Assembly (NCBI GenBank): GCA_051875715.1
Contig: JBJEHD010000024.1
Location: 103,804 to 167,803, forward strand
DNA length: 64,000 bases
Source of the DNA: DYCT01 sp051875715
Lineage (GTDB): Bacteria; Bacteroidota; Bacteroidia; Bacteroidales; Bacteroidaceae
Direction: 5' to 3'
In this document: one piece after another, positions 23,375 to 33,900 of the stretch
How positions within the stretch are numbered: the first letter of the stretch is position 1
Layout: each line of letters begins with the position of its first letter
Made by a program: the position numbers and the translations under genes
The notes under the pieces: model-generated
The model's database searches: none
What the model saw: only the letters and a program-made list of their open reading frames with translations
Told to the model about the DNA's origin: nothing

Positions 23375-24772
23375 ATGAGAACCCATCTATACATCACCTT
23401 ATACCTCCTCCTTCTGCTGCTGGCCGCCTGCCATTCCGGCCGCCATTCCGACCCGCAACCAACCCGCGCCAACGCATTGTTCGACTACGGGCAGAAAAAG
23501 GCCGAAGAGGGCAAAGCCGACTCGGCCGTCATCTATTTCCGCAGAAGCCTGTCCGCCCTGGAAGGCACCACCCACTACGAACTGCAAGGCACCGTCAACA
23601 TCCGCCTGGCCGAAGTACTTTGGCTGCACAACTACTACGACCGCGCCATCCACTGCTACGAGCAAGCCCTGGAGGCAGGCAGCCACCTGACGGACAAGAC
23701 GCTCACCTCACAGGCCCTGCGCGGCATCGGAAAATGCCACCTGCTGAAAAACGAGTTCGAAAAAGCCCGCGCACAGATGGGAAAGGCCTACGGACTGCGC
23801 ACGGAGATACAGGACCCGGAGGAACTGGCCCGGCTGTACAACAACCTCTCGGTGGTCTGCAGCGAGATGGGCGACCAGGAGCAGGCCCTGCAATGGAACA
23901 TCCGCTCCATCGAACTGACACACGACACACTGCTCCGCTTCCGCAACATCGCCCTGCGGGCAGACCTCTGCTTCAAGACCGCGGCCTACGATTCGGCCTG
24001 CCACTATGCCCGGCTGGGCCTGCAAAGCCCCGACATCTACGTGCGCACCAGTTGCGCCGAGACTCTCTACTCGGTGGCCGGAGAAACCCTAAGTGCCGAC
24101 ACAGCCCGCTACCTCAGCCTGGTGGCTTCGCTGAACGACACCATCAAGAGCACCAACCAGACCGCAGAAATCGGCGACGCGGAGATGACCCTCAAGCAGG
24201 AACAAATCAACTGGGTCCTCAACCGGCGTTCCCCCGACTGGCTCTACTGGCTCATCGCCATCGCCCTGCTTCTTCACCTGGCCACCCTCGCCTTCGTCCT
24301 CTACCGCCGGAAGAAAACCTCGATGAAATGGGGGAAAAACACCACGCACGCGCCTCAAACATCTGCAGAAGACACCACCCCGGAGGCTCACCCGCTCGAG
24401 CAGGAGCAGATGCTCATCCAGAAAGGAAGGCTGCTCTCCGAAGTGTTTGTCAGCGGACTGCCCTACCAGACTACCCTCCAAATTCTGGAAAAGAACCACC
24501 ACCTGACCTACAAGGAGCAGCAACGATTCCTTGAAGCCATCGCAGACACCTACGCCTCCTACCTGGACGACCTGACCGCCCACGTGGCCCTCACCCGCGA
24601 GGAAGGTGTGCTCTGCTGCCTCTGCCTGCTGAAGATGACCTACCAGCAATGCGCCGCCTGCAAAAACGTGAGCGAAAATGCCATCCGCACGCAGAAAAGC
24701 CGCATCAAGAACAAAATGACACAGGCCGCCCCCTACCGGCAACTTTTCGACACCATCTTCGCCCGCAAATAG
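23375..24772 (+). CDS. TPR lipoprotein with membrane helix and LuxR-like HTH
   Basis: A 465-residue protein. The frame is open from 23099, but the promoter at 23325-23353 and the lipoprotein signal MRTHLYITLYLLLLLLAAC fix the start at 23375. Residues ~30-240 contain tetratricopeptide repeats (for example ALFDYGQKKAEEGKADSAVI and YDRAIHCYEQALEAG). A membrane helix lies at about 290-310 (LIAIALLLHLATLAFVLY) followed by RRKK. The cytoplasmic end has a LuxR-like helix-turn-helix near residues 405-450 (LTREEGVLCCLCLLKMTY, VSENAIRTQKSRIKNKM). This fits a membrane-bound sensor-regulator family common in Bacteroidota. A signal bound outside could be passed to DNA; target genes are probably the large surface-protein genes directly downstream. 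The ligand is unknown. Confidence 0.85.
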   Translation: MRTHLYITLYLLLLLLAACHSGRHSDPQPTRANALFDYGQKKAEEGKADSAVIYFRRSLSALEGTTHYELQGTVNIRLAEVLWLHNYYDRAIHCYEQALEAGSHLTDKTLTSQALRGIGKCHLLKNEFEKARAQMGKAYGLRTEIQDPEELARLYNNLSVVCSEMGDQEQALQWNIRSIELTHDTLLRFRNIALRADLCFKTAAYDSACHYARLGLQSPDIYVRTSCAETLYSVAGETLSADTARYLSLVASLNDTIKSTNQTAEIGDAEMTLKQEQINWVLNRRSPDWLYWLIAIALLLHLATLAFVLYRRKKTSMKWGKNTTHAPQTSAEDTTPEAHPLEQEQMLIQKGRLLSEVFVSGLPYQTTLQILEKNHHLTYKEQQRFLEAIADTYASYLDDLTAHVALTREEGVLCCLCLLKMTYQQCAACKNVSENAIRTQKSRIKNKMTQAAPYRQLFDTIFARK

Positions 24773-24880
24773 CCCACCGCCCGCGCACTTGTAACACACA
24801 ATTGCCTAAGCGACTGATTTTCAACAGTCGCGCAAAGCGTATTGTAACACATTTCTATTAAACAATCCAGAAATATTTCA

Positions 24881-24888
24881 TAATTTTG
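24881..24888 (+). promoter_or_regulatory. -7 element upstream of the first surface-protein gene
   Basis: TAATTTTG, 41 bases before the ATG at 24930. No good -33 element is present, which would suit activation by a regulator. The rest of 24773-24880 holds only a GCGACTG/CAGTCGC hairpin without a T tract. Confidence 0.5.
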
Positions 24889-24929
24889 CGATTGTACGAT
24901 TATACATTTACAATTTAACGCTAAAGGCT

Positions 24930-27900
24930 ATGAGAAAATTACTACTTCTGTTACTCACCTGTACGTGCAGCCTCGGATGGACACACGCGCAATCCTTATT
25001 GAAAGAAGGCTTTGAAGGCGACACTTTCCCGCCTGAGGGATGGACCACCCGCGACGACCAGCAGGCAGGCTCCGTCCACCACTGGGAAGCCGTATCCTTC
25101 AGCGCACCCGTCGACAAAAAAGCAGCCTACTGCGACGCCGGCTTCAGCGCCGACGAGCCTGCCAAAGAGGAATGGCTCATCACCCCCGCGCTGACCTTAG
25201 ACAACCGCGACTACAAACTGCAATTCTACTGGACCGGCGCCACCGCCGCCTCCATCAGTGCCAAGACACCGGAATACGACGTGCAGGTACGCGCCACCAC
25301 CGACGGCGGCACCACCTGGGAAACCATCTGGTCCTTCCTCAACCAGGAGCAGGTCGAGGCCAGCGGCGTGAAGTTCCCGTGGAACGCCTGGAAGCCCAAC
25401 CAGTCGCTCATCGACCTGAGCGCCTACAAGGGAAAGACCGTGCAGTTCGCCTTCCTGCACTGCAAACTGATGAGCGGACGAAACGGCAACTGCGTCTGGC
25501 TGGACGAGGTCCTCGTCGAGCCCTACACCGCCGTGCTCACCCCGCAAATGGAATGCGCCACCACCGCGTACCGATTCACCGACTGCTACATCGGTGTGAA
25601 GAAGTACTCCGATGCCGTCACCATCAAGAACGTGGGCCAAGGCACACTGACACTGGACGCCATCGAAGGGCTGGAAGGGACAGACTTCGCCACCACCCTC
25701 GACCCCTCCCAGGTATCGCTGAAGAAGAACGAGGAATACACGTTCCATATCACCTACACCCCCACCCTCTATGGTGCGGCCAACGCCACGCTGACCCTGA
25801 AGGCCAACGGAGGCGATCCCGTCAGCATCAGCCTGACCGGAAGCAAAACCCTGCTGCCCAGCGGCTACACATTGGAAAGTTTTGAGGGCGACGCATTCCC
25901 GCCCGTCGGCTGGACGCTGGAAGAAAAAGGCTCGTTCAGCGGCTGGATGCTCTACAAGAACGGGGGCTTCTCGGGCGACAAATCCGCCCTCTCCGGCCCC
26001 ACCCAGGAGAGCAACCTCATCACGCCCCGGCTCGACCTCTCGGGCGAACAAGACCACACGCTGACGTTCGACTACATGGAGACGAGCCAGACCGAGGAGC
26101 AAAGACCGCAGAACTACTTCGACGTCTACCTCAGCACCGACGGCGGAGAAACCTGGAGCAGCAAACCCGTGTTCTCGAACGACACCTGCACCTCGGTCAG
26201 CTTCGACCGCATCATCCGCATCAAGGCCAACCTGGGCCATCCGGGCGACAACTGCCGCGTGAAGTTCAGCTATACGCTCGACATGGACCTGAGCGGCGGC
26301 TACGACAACCTGCCCGAATACAGCTACATCTACCTGGACGACGTGGTGCTGCCCCCGCTCTACGGAGCCAGCGGCAAACCGGCCGCCACCACCGTGGTCA
26401 GCCCGGCCAACGAAGCCACCGGCCTCTATAACAAGGAAGTGAAGTTCGAATGGAACGGCGCCCTCTTCGCCACCGGCTACCGGTTCTACCTGGGCACCTC
26501 GCCCAACCAGTTCGACCTCATCAACGGTGAAGACCTCGGTGCCTCCACCTCGTACCAACCGAACATCCGCCTGCAGTATGCCACCACCTACTACTGGAAA
26601 GTCGTGGCCTACAACGCCCAGGGCGATGCCGAAGGCACCGAGGTATGGCAGTTCACCACCCTCGCCGACCCGAGCGTGAAGGACTTCCCCTACTTCGAAG
26701 GCTTCGAACAGAGCGCCGGCAAGACCTTCCCCGCCGGATGGGTCATCAAGAAGGACGGCATCATCGGCTGGAACATCTCCAACTACAACGCCTTCGACGG
26801 CAAATACTCGGCCTACGCCTCCGGCAACGAAAGCGGCAAGACCGCCACGCTCACCACGCCCGAATTCCAGTTGCCCGACGCACCCATGCAGGTGTCGTTC
26901 TACTGGGGCAACCGCGTGCCGGCCGGACTGAGCAAGGACGTGCTGGGCACGGCCAAGAACACCACCACGGCCCCCAACGACATCGATGCGGGCTACTTCG
27001 AAATCGAATGCGACGGCACATGGACCACACTGGCCCTGCTCTCGGATGCCAACAACGAGACCTGGCTGCGCGAACGCTTCTCGCTCGATGCCTACCGGGG
27101 CAAGACCGTCAGCCTGCGCTGGCGCTACGTCATCGCCAACGGAATGAGGTCGACCGGCATCTCGCTCGACAACGTCCTCATCGAGACCACCGACGGCAAG
27201 TGCATGGCCTACTTCAACGCCAACGACTGGAATGCCGGCAAGGTGAACTACCAGCAGACGTGGAACTCGAAGAACACCCTCTCGCTCATCAACGGAGGCT
27301 CGGCCGCCCTGACCATCAGCCGCGTGGCCTTCTCGACCGACAACTTCTCGACCGACCTGGCCGTAGGCACCGAACTGAAAGCCGATGCCGCCGTGCCGTT
27401 CGCCATCACGTTCCACGCACGGACCACCGCCGCCGCAGTCGAAGACCGGCTGACCGTCGAGTTCAGCAACGGACAGCAAGTCAGTCTCCCCGTGCAAGGT
27501 GTCGCCCTGGCCAAGGATATGCTCTACTATAGTTTCGAAGGCGATGAATTCGCATCGACACAGCCGAACGGCTTCACCACCGTCGACCGCGACGTATGCG
27601 CCACCATCAAGCCCGCCCTCATCAACTATCCGAAAATCGGCACCCCCTTCGCCTTCATCGTCATCAACGTGAAGCCCGAACCCGAAGGAGCCGACTGGCG
27701 CAACGTCTATCCCGTATCGGGCGACCAGGTACTGGCTGCCATCGCCGACGCCACGCACAGCAGCGCGGTCAACGACTGGATTATCAGCCAGCCCATGACG
27801 GCCACCGAACAGTCGGCATTCCGCTTCTTCGGCAAATCGTACGGCGGGGCCGACCAATTCCACCTGCACAAGGTGTCGGTGCTCGTCAGCACCACCACGC

Positions 27901-28316
27901 CCGACCTCGACCAGTTTGAGGCCGTGAAGGAGAACATCACGTTGCCGCACAGCGACGAGCAGCAGTTCACGGAGTTCTGCGTCGACCTGAGCGCATACGC
28001 CGGCAAGACCATCTACGTGGCCCTGCAGCACGTGGCAGACGCGGACGGCTTCGTAGCCTTCTTCGACGACTTCACCTTCGAGCACGTCAACCACGACCCC
28101 GACGGCATCGAGACGCTTCGCCTGCAAAGCCTGTGCATCAGCACCCCACAGCCGGGCTGCATCCGGGTTGACGCCCATGCCGAAGGCCTCCTCCGCGTCT
28201 ACGGCATCGACGGACGCCTGGTGCGCGAAGTCGTACTGAAGGACGGCACCACGCAGATTAGTGGCCTGGCCGCCGGCATCTACTGGGTAGCTAACCAAAA
28301 GGTCGTAGTCCGCTAA
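24930..28316 (+). CDS. Large secreted choice-of-anchor-J protein (1128 aa)
   Basis: The signal peptide is MRKLLLLLLTCTCSLGWTHAQ. The mature protein is a chain of beta-sandwich modules: an anchor-J/cleaved-adhesin (MAM-like) domain beginning GFEGDTFPPEGWTT, an ASH-like domain (~205-305), a second anchor-J module (SFEGDAFPPVGWT), an FN3-like domain (~480-575, ending VWQFTTLADP), then two more anchor-J-type modules (YFEGFEQSAGKTFPAGW and YSFEGDEFASTQPNGF). The last ~70 residues (VYGIDGRLVREVV, GLAAGIYWV, VVVR) fit a type IX secretion/sorting tail. No enzyme motif is visible; an adhesive or glycan-binding surface role is inferred from the module families. It is paralogous with the next gene, 90 bases away, over the anchor-J/ASH/anchor-J/FN3 part. 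Confidence 0.85.
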   Translation: MRKLLLLLLTCTCSLGWTHAQSLLKEGFEGDTFPPEGWTTRDDQQAGSVHHWEAVSFSAPVDKKAAYCDAGFSADEPAKEEWLITPALTLDNRDYKLQFYWTGATAASISAKTPEYDVQVRATTDGGTTWETIWSFLNQEQVEASGVKFPWNAWKPNQSLIDLSAYKGKTVQFAFLHCKLMSGRNGNCVWLDEVLVEPYTAVLTPQMECATTAYRFTDCYIGVKKYSDAVTIKNVGQGTLTLDAIEGLEGTDFATTLDPSQVSLKKNEEYTFHITYTPTLYGAANATLTLKANGGDPVSISLTGSKTLLPSGYTLESFEGDAFPPVGWTLEEKGSFSGWMLYKNGGFSGDKSALSGPTQESNLITPRLDLSGEQDHTLTFDYMETSQTEEQRPQNYFDVYLSTDGGETWSSKPVFSNDTCTSVSFDRIIRIKANLGHPGDNCRVKFSYTLDMDLSGGYDNLPEYSYIYLDDVVLPPLYGASGKPAATTVVSPANEATGLYNKEVKFEWNGALFATGYRFYLGTSPNQFDLINGEDLGASTSYQPNIRLQYATTYYWKVVAYNAQGDAEGTEVWQFTTLADPSVKDFPYFEGFEQSAGKTFPAGWVIKKDGIIGWNISNYNAFDGKYSAYASGNESGKTATLTTPEFQLPDAPMQVSFYWGNRVPAGLSKDVLGTAKNTTTAPNDIDAGYFEIECDGTWTTLALLSDANNETWLRERFSLDAYRGKTVSLRWRYVIANGMRSTGISLDNVLIETTDGKCMAYFNANDWNAGKVNYQQTWNSKNTLSLINGGSAALTISRVAFSTDNFSTDLAVGTELKADAAVPFAITFHARTTAAAVEDRLTVEFSNGQQVSLPVQGVALAKDMLYYSFEGDEFASTQPNGFTTVDRDVCATIKPALINYPKIGTPFAFIVINVKPEPEGADWRNVYPVSGDQVLAAIADATHSSAVNDWIISQPMTATEQSAFRFFGKSYGGADQFHLHKVSVLVSTTTPDLDQFEAVKENITLPHSDEQQFTEFCVDLSAYAGKTIYVALQHVADADGFVAFFDDFTFEHVNHDPDGIETLRLQSLCISTPQPGCIRVDAHAEGLLRVYGIDGRLVREVVLKDGTTQISGLAAGIYWVANQKVVVR

Positions 28317-28342
28317 GCACAACCGAAACAACCGAACCGAGT

Positions 28343-28378
28343 CGACGAGTCCTTCCCCGCACACGGGCGGGCTCGTCG
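28343..28378 (+). other. GC-rich hairpin between surface-protein genes
   Basis: CGACGAG (28343-28349) pairs with CTCGTCG (28372-28378). There is no T tract, so it may stabilise or partly terminate the transcript rather than end it cleanly. Confidence 0.4.
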
Positions 28379-28405
28379 CTCCTCCACTCCATAAAACCAT
28401 AGATT

Positions 28406-30886
28406 ATGAGAAAAATTTCCATTTACGCATTTGCCCTTTGGATGGCAGGCAGCATCGGCCAGCTGAGCGCACAGGTGCTCAGCGAAAGTTTTGAGGGCGA
28501 GACCTTCCCTCCCGAAGGATGGACCACGCAATACACCCCCGAGGAAGGCATCGTCAAGTATTGGGAACGTTACCACAACGACACCAAGCAGACACTCGAC
28601 GGCTATGCCTACGCCGGTGTCAGCACAGGCGACGGCACCGAGCCGGAGAAGGAAGAGTGGCTCATCACCCCGACCATCGACATCCCGGCCGACGGAACCT
28701 ATAGCCTGCAGTTCATGTGGTATGCCCAGCGGATGGGCTTCGAGAAATACGGTACCCAGTTTGAGGTGCGTGCCCGCGAAAACGGCAGCGACGCATGGAC
28801 CTGCCTGTGGGACATCCGCAACGAAGAACAGGTGGCCGCCAGCGGCGTCACCGTTCCCTGGAAGCAATGGACCGTCTACACCTCCGACGTCAGCCTGGAG
28901 GCCTATGCCGGCAAAAGCATCCAGGTAGCCTTCTGGTACAAAAGCACCCCGCAGCAACTGCCCGACAGCAGTTCGCCCGACGGCTACTGGTACTACACTT
29001 GCGGACTCATCTACCTCGACGGCATCCGCATCGACAAACTGCCCGAACTGGCACCCGAAGTCAGCGGAAGCACTTCCTACAAGTTTGAGGATGTGTACAT
29101 CGGCGTGGAGAAACGGGGCGGCCTGACCCTGAAGAACAACGGACGGGCCGTGCTGACCGTCAGCAACATCTCCGGCCTGGAAGGGACAGACTTCTCCACC
29201 GACCTCGGCGAGAGGGACATCGCCCTCCAGGGAGGTGAAGAAACAACCTACACGGTGCGCTACACCCCCACACTGACCGGAAAGGCCGACGCCACCCTGA
29301 CCATCGAAACCAACGGCGGCACGCTGCAAGTAGCCTTGAGCGGCACGAAGACCATGCTGCCCAGCGGATACACGCTGGAGAGCTTCGAAGGCGACGCCTT
29401 CCCGCCGGCCGGCTGGGAAAGCAAAGGCTGGCGTATGTCGAAGACCATCGGCATCAGCGGCAACCAGTCCATCGCCAACGGCATTCTGGAGCAGTGCCAC
29501 CTCACCTCGCCACGCCTCGACCTGCGCTCGGGCAACGAGAAAATCACCTTCGACTTCATCGAAGACCTGTTCGACGAATCGGGCCAGTCCATCCCCATCA
29601 ACGACTTCAACCTCGAAATAAAGGTAGACGACGGAGAATGGGAGGAAATCTGGTACAACAAAGACCTCAAGTTCCAGGAAATCATCCGCGTGACCCTGCC
29701 GTTGGCCGCTGCCTCGGACAACTGCTACCTGCGCTGGAACTACACGGGCGACTTCTCCGACCCGACCGACCAGGTCATCAGCGACATCTACCTGGACGAC
29801 ATCGTGCTTCCTCCTTTGTATAAGGGTGAAGGTTTGTTGGGCAGCAAGAACCCGACACCCGCCAACGAAACCGCCGACTGTGCCTACACGGGCCTGACCC
29901 TCGCGTGGGAGAGCGTACTCTTTGCCGAAGGCTACCGCGTCTATCTCGGCACCGATGCCGCCAACCCGACCTCGACGGTCAACGGCATCGCCGTCACAGA
30001 GACCACCTATGCCACCGGCCCGTTGGCCCCTGCCACGACCTACTATTGGAAGGTAGTGCCCTTCAACGCATCGGGCGAAGCAACCGACGTGCCCGTATGG
30101 AGTTTCACCACCATGCCTGACCAGACCATCCGCGTCTTCCCCTACGTCATGAACTTCGACGACTGCACCACCGCCCTTCCGTTGGGATGGGAAGCCCAAG
30201 GCGACGGCCGCGGCTGGAACGTCAACGACTTCTCGCCCTACGAAGGCAAACGGAGTTGCAGCGTGTTCCTCAACGGCTTCGAGCCGGCACAGGCTGCCTT
30301 GCAGACTCCGCTGATCGAACTGCCGGGCGAGCCGATTGTCGCCTCTTTCGTATGGGGTAAGAATATGCCGGTTCGCCTGGAGAAGCAGACCGAGGGCAGC
30401 GTCCTCACCGGCACGGACAACGGCAACGACCTGCTGACTTTCGAGGTGAAGACCGAAGCCAACGGCGAATGGACCGAACTGGCCCGCACCTACGAAGAGC
30501 AATACTGGGCCGGCATCATCGTGCCCCTGCAGGCCTATGCCGGCAAACAGATCTGGCTGCGCTGGCGCTATGCCGCCCAAAACGGCTATGATGCCGGTGC
30601 CGGCGGTGCCATCGACAACCTCTACCTCGGCACCGAAGCCGGACTGGGCATCGCCAACCTCCGCAGCGGCAACCTGATGGTATATCCCACCGTGGCCGAC
30701 GACATCATCCGCCTGCAAGGAGCAGCCGCCGACGCTGAAGCCGTCCTCTTCGACGTGGCCGGAAATGCCGTACGCCGCATGAAGGGAGCCAACGAGATGC
30801 GCGTTTCGGATCTGGCCAAGGGCGTATACCTCCTTCGGGTAGACCAGCAAGGCAAGACCGCCACGGTACGCATCCTCAAGAAATAA
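28406..30886 (+). CDS. Secreted choice-of-anchor-J protein (826 aa)
   Basis: Signal peptide MRKISIYAFALWMAGSIGQLSAQ. The order of modules repeats that of the preceding gene: anchor-J (SFEGETFPPEGWTT), ASH-like (YKFEDVYIGVEKRGGLTL, GLEGTDFSTDLG), anchor-J (SFEGDAFPPAGW), FN3-like (PANETADCAYTGLTLAWE to VWSFTTMPD) and a final anchor-J module (MNFDDCTTALPLGWEA), then a sorting-type tail (VMVYPTV-like strand, VAGNAVRRM, LAKGVYLLRV, RILKK). Whole-module similarity and adjacency indicate an origin by tandem duplication. No catalytic residues are recognised. Probably in one transcript with its neighbours, as no TAnnTTTG element lies in the 89-base gap. Confidence 0.84.
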   Translation: MRKISIYAFALWMAGSIGQLSAQVLSESFEGETFPPEGWTTQYTPEEGIVKYWERYHNDTKQTLDGYAYAGVSTGDGTEPEKEEWLITPTIDIPADGTYSLQFMWYAQRMGFEKYGTQFEVRARENGSDAWTCLWDIRNEEQVAASGVTVPWKQWTVYTSDVSLEAYAGKSIQVAFWYKSTPQQLPDSSSPDGYWYYTCGLIYLDGIRIDKLPELAPEVSGSTSYKFEDVYIGVEKRGGLTLKNNGRAVLTVSNISGLEGTDFSTDLGERDIALQGGEETTYTVRYTPTLTGKADATLTIETNGGTLQVALSGTKTMLPSGYTLESFEGDAFPPAGWESKGWRMSKTIGISGNQSIANGILEQCHLTSPRLDLRSGNEKITFDFIEDLFDESGQSIPINDFNLEIKVDDGEWEEIWYNKDLKFQEIIRVTLPLAAASDNCYLRWNYTGDFSDPTDQVISDIYLDDIVLPPLYKGEGLLGSKNPTPANETADCAYTGLTLAWESVLFAEGYRVYLGTDAANPTSTVNGIAVTETTYATGPLAPATTYYWKVVPFNASGEATDVPVWSFTTMPDQTIRVFPYVMNFDDCTTALPLGWEAQGDGRGWNVNDFSPYEGKRSCSVFLNGFEPAQAALQTPLIELPGEPIVASFVWGKNMPVRLEKQTEGSVLTGTDNGNDLLTFEVKTEANGEWTELARTYEEQYWAGIIVPLQAYAGKQIWLRWRYAAQNGYDAGAGGAIDNLYLGTEAGLGIANLRSGNLMVYPTVADDIIRLQGAAADAEAVLFDVAGNAVRRMKGANEMRVSDLAKGVYLLRVDQQGKTATVRILKK

Positions 30887-30889
30887 CAA

Positions 30890-30918
30890 CTCGCCCCTCC
30901 CATGTGGAAGCGGGCGAG
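30890..30918 (+). other. GC-rich hairpin after the 826-aa gene
   Basis: CTCGCCC (30890-30896) pairs with GGGCGAG (30912-30918), without a following T tract. Its position is like that of the hairpin at 28343-28378. Confidence 0.4.
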
Positions 30919-30958
30919 GGGTCAGAAATACAAATCGACTAATTCACTCAATTATCAA

Positions 30959-30972
30959 CTAAACATGTTTAG
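30959..30972. promoter_or_regulatory. 14-base perfect palindrome just before a start codon
   Basis: CTAAACATGTTTAG ends 3 bases before the ATG at 30976, where a ribosome binding site would be. It could be an operator or a small RNA hairpin that limits translation; no other Shine-Dalgarno is visible. Confidence 0.45.
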
Positions 30973-30975
30973 ATT

Positions 30976-33900
30976 ATGAAAAGACAAGACTTACGAACAT
31001 TTTGGTTGCTTCTCATGCTAATCGTCGGGTTCACCCCCGTGCGGGCATTGGAACTGACCGTCTCGGACGGGACGGACACCAATCAATTCGTCCCTGTCTA
31101 TGGGAGTTACTTGGACGCAACCAACGGACAGGAAGTGCAGACCCTGTACCAGGCTGCAGACTTGGCGCAGTTAATTGGCGCCACCATCAACAAAATGACC
31201 TTCTATGCTAAATCAGCCAGCACCAAATGGAATTCGAATTGCACCTGGTCCATTGGTACCACGGATGCGAACGACCTCAGTGCCGGACTCATTGCCGACG
31301 GCTTCACCGAAGTGTATTCCGGCACCATCATCAAGCCCAGTGCAGAAGGCTTTATGATGACCATTGAGTTCAGTACACCGTTCACCTACACTGGCGGCAA
31401 CTTGGTCATTCGGTTCAAAACAACCGCATCGGGTAAATGGGAAAACATTTATTTCTACGGTACAAGCCAAAGCACCGAGGTATCCCGCTACAAGTACAAC
31501 TCGACCAACAACGCCGCCAAGTTCTCGCCGAAGGTCACCTTCGAGTACACACCGGGCGAACTGGCCGACTACGCCATGAACGTAGCCCCCACGGCCCTGA
31601 CCTTCCCCATTTTGGCGACAGGCAGCGAAAGCAGCGCCACCATCAAGGTGCTCAACATGGGTAAGAACCCCTTCACCATCACGGCCAGCGGGCTGGGCGA
31701 GGGAAGCCCCTTCAGCGTGGAATGCCCCACGGAAGAGATTGCCTCGCTGGCCTCGGCCACGGTGACCGTGAAGTTCGCTCCGACAGTCGGCGGCCAAGCC
31801 ACGGGCACGCTGACCCTGGCCTCTTCTGCCGGCAGCCTGACGCAGGACATCGCCTTGAGCGGCGAGGGACTCGACCTGAGCACGTACACTTACCAGGAAA
31901 CATTCTCCGCCCTCACGGCCGAAAGCAACTACCTGCCGACCTACTGGGGAACGAACTCTACCTCGAGCAGCACCTACTCCATCTACGACACCGAGGCCAA
32001 CAAGGGTCTGGCTTGCAAGTCGAGCAACTCCAGCGTGCTGGTATCGCCCTGCGTGAAGGGCGACGTGGTCGTATTCGTCAAGAAGACAAGCACCTCGAGC
32101 AGCGCATCGGTGACGTTCGCCAAGTGCACGCCCTCCGGCACCTCCTTCACCGAAGGCGATGCCATCACGCCGGACGCCATCGAGCCGGCCTTGAACACGG
32201 ACGACTGGTCGATTGTGAAGTTCCACGTCGACGAGCCGACCTACATCGGCATCAAACTCTCGTATGCAGCCGTCAACCACTTTGCCGCAGGCGAACTGGT
32301 GCCGGTTAAGTCCGCCGCCATCACATCAGCTAAGTTCACGGTGACCAAGTTGGTGGCCAACGCAGAAGGCGTTGTCTCGCTGCCGGTGGAAATCAGCATC
32401 AAGAACACCGGAACGGAAGCCATCGCCGCCGACGACTACACCGTACAGTTGAAGAACAAGAACAAGGAAGCCATCGGAACGCCTCTGGCCGGCGTGGCCA
32501 TCGAGGCCGGACAGACCGCCACGGTGACCGGCACGGTGACCTACAGCCCCGACTTCGAGGGCGCATCCTCGCTGTGGACCTGCTTCTACGCCAGCACCAG
32601 CCTCAACGCCGACGAGAACAAGATGGTGGGCACCTGGACGGACGTGTACAACTACCTGGGCAAGATCCGCGTACGCGACGAGAAGAACAGCGTCGTGACC
32701 AGCGCCATCAACTTAGGTACCTTCCAGGGCGACCGCGCACTGACGCTCTACCTCAGCAATGAAGGTACGGCCCCGACCGAACTGACGGGACAAACCAGCC
32801 TCGAAGGACTCACATGTACGCTGACCGATACGGTGGCCAAACAAACCGTCACCTTGCCCTACACCCTCGATGTGGACAAGAACCTCCAGCTGGACATCCA
32901 GTTCAACACGGCCGGCACCTACACTGGCACCCTGCTGACCCTCATCCACAACGGCCAAGACGGCCAGACGGCCATCGAGGGTAGCGCAGCCCGCGTGCCC
33001 GACAACGTTTGGTACGAGGACTTCGAAGCCTACCAGACCACCGACGTACCGGCCGGCTGGCTCAAGCCCGACGGCTCGAACTGGAAAGTGTTCGAACGCG
33101 CCCCGTCCGGCAGCTACACACCGCACTCGACGGACTTCAACAAGCGCGGCTTGCAGAACACCAACCAGGACATGACCCGCATCATCACGCCGAAACTGAG
33201 CGTAGCCGAAGGCCAAGCCCTCACGTTCAGCGCCGTGGGCGGAACGAAAAACACCAGCCGTGTCTACGTCTACTACTCGGCCGACCGTACGGAATGGACC
33301 CGTGTGAAGGCCCTGAGCAGCAACCCGGCTGACGGCGAAGAAGCCATGGCCTACGACCCGAGCAAAGAAATGCAAATCTTCACGGCCAATGTCCCGGCCG
33401 GCGAATACTACATCGCGTTCGAGGCCGGTTACAGCTTCGTGGATGACGTCTTCGGCTTCACGCTGGTCGACGTGGCACACGACATCTACGTGAACAGCCT
33501 CACGGCCGACAAGACCGCCATGGTGAACTATCCGCTCAACATCAGCCTGAAGGCCACCAACCTGCTCACCGCAGCCGAAGAAGCCTACAAGGCCGAACTG
33601 TTGCTGGGCGACGAAGTTGTGGCCACCGTGGAAGGCACGGAAGCCTGGACCGGAGCGAAGACCTTCGACTTCACCTACACGCCGCACGCTACGGGCGAAC
33701 TCGTCTTCTCGGCCCGCATCACTGCAGGCGACTACACCGTCATGAGCGGTACGGCCAGCGTCAACGTAGATGCTGAAAGCGCCGAGACAGCCGTACAAAT
33801 CGGCACGCCTGGCTATTGGCACTCCTATATGCCCATCTCGACCAAGGCATACACCAACAAGGCTGAAATCGTCTACACCGCCGACGACCTCGCCGATCTG

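Noticed and set aside
24789..24851. Direct repeat TTGTAACACA separated by 53 bases before the first surface-protein gene
   Set aside because: Only two copies, no inserted element between them and no transposase nearby; not an insertion-sequence footprint.
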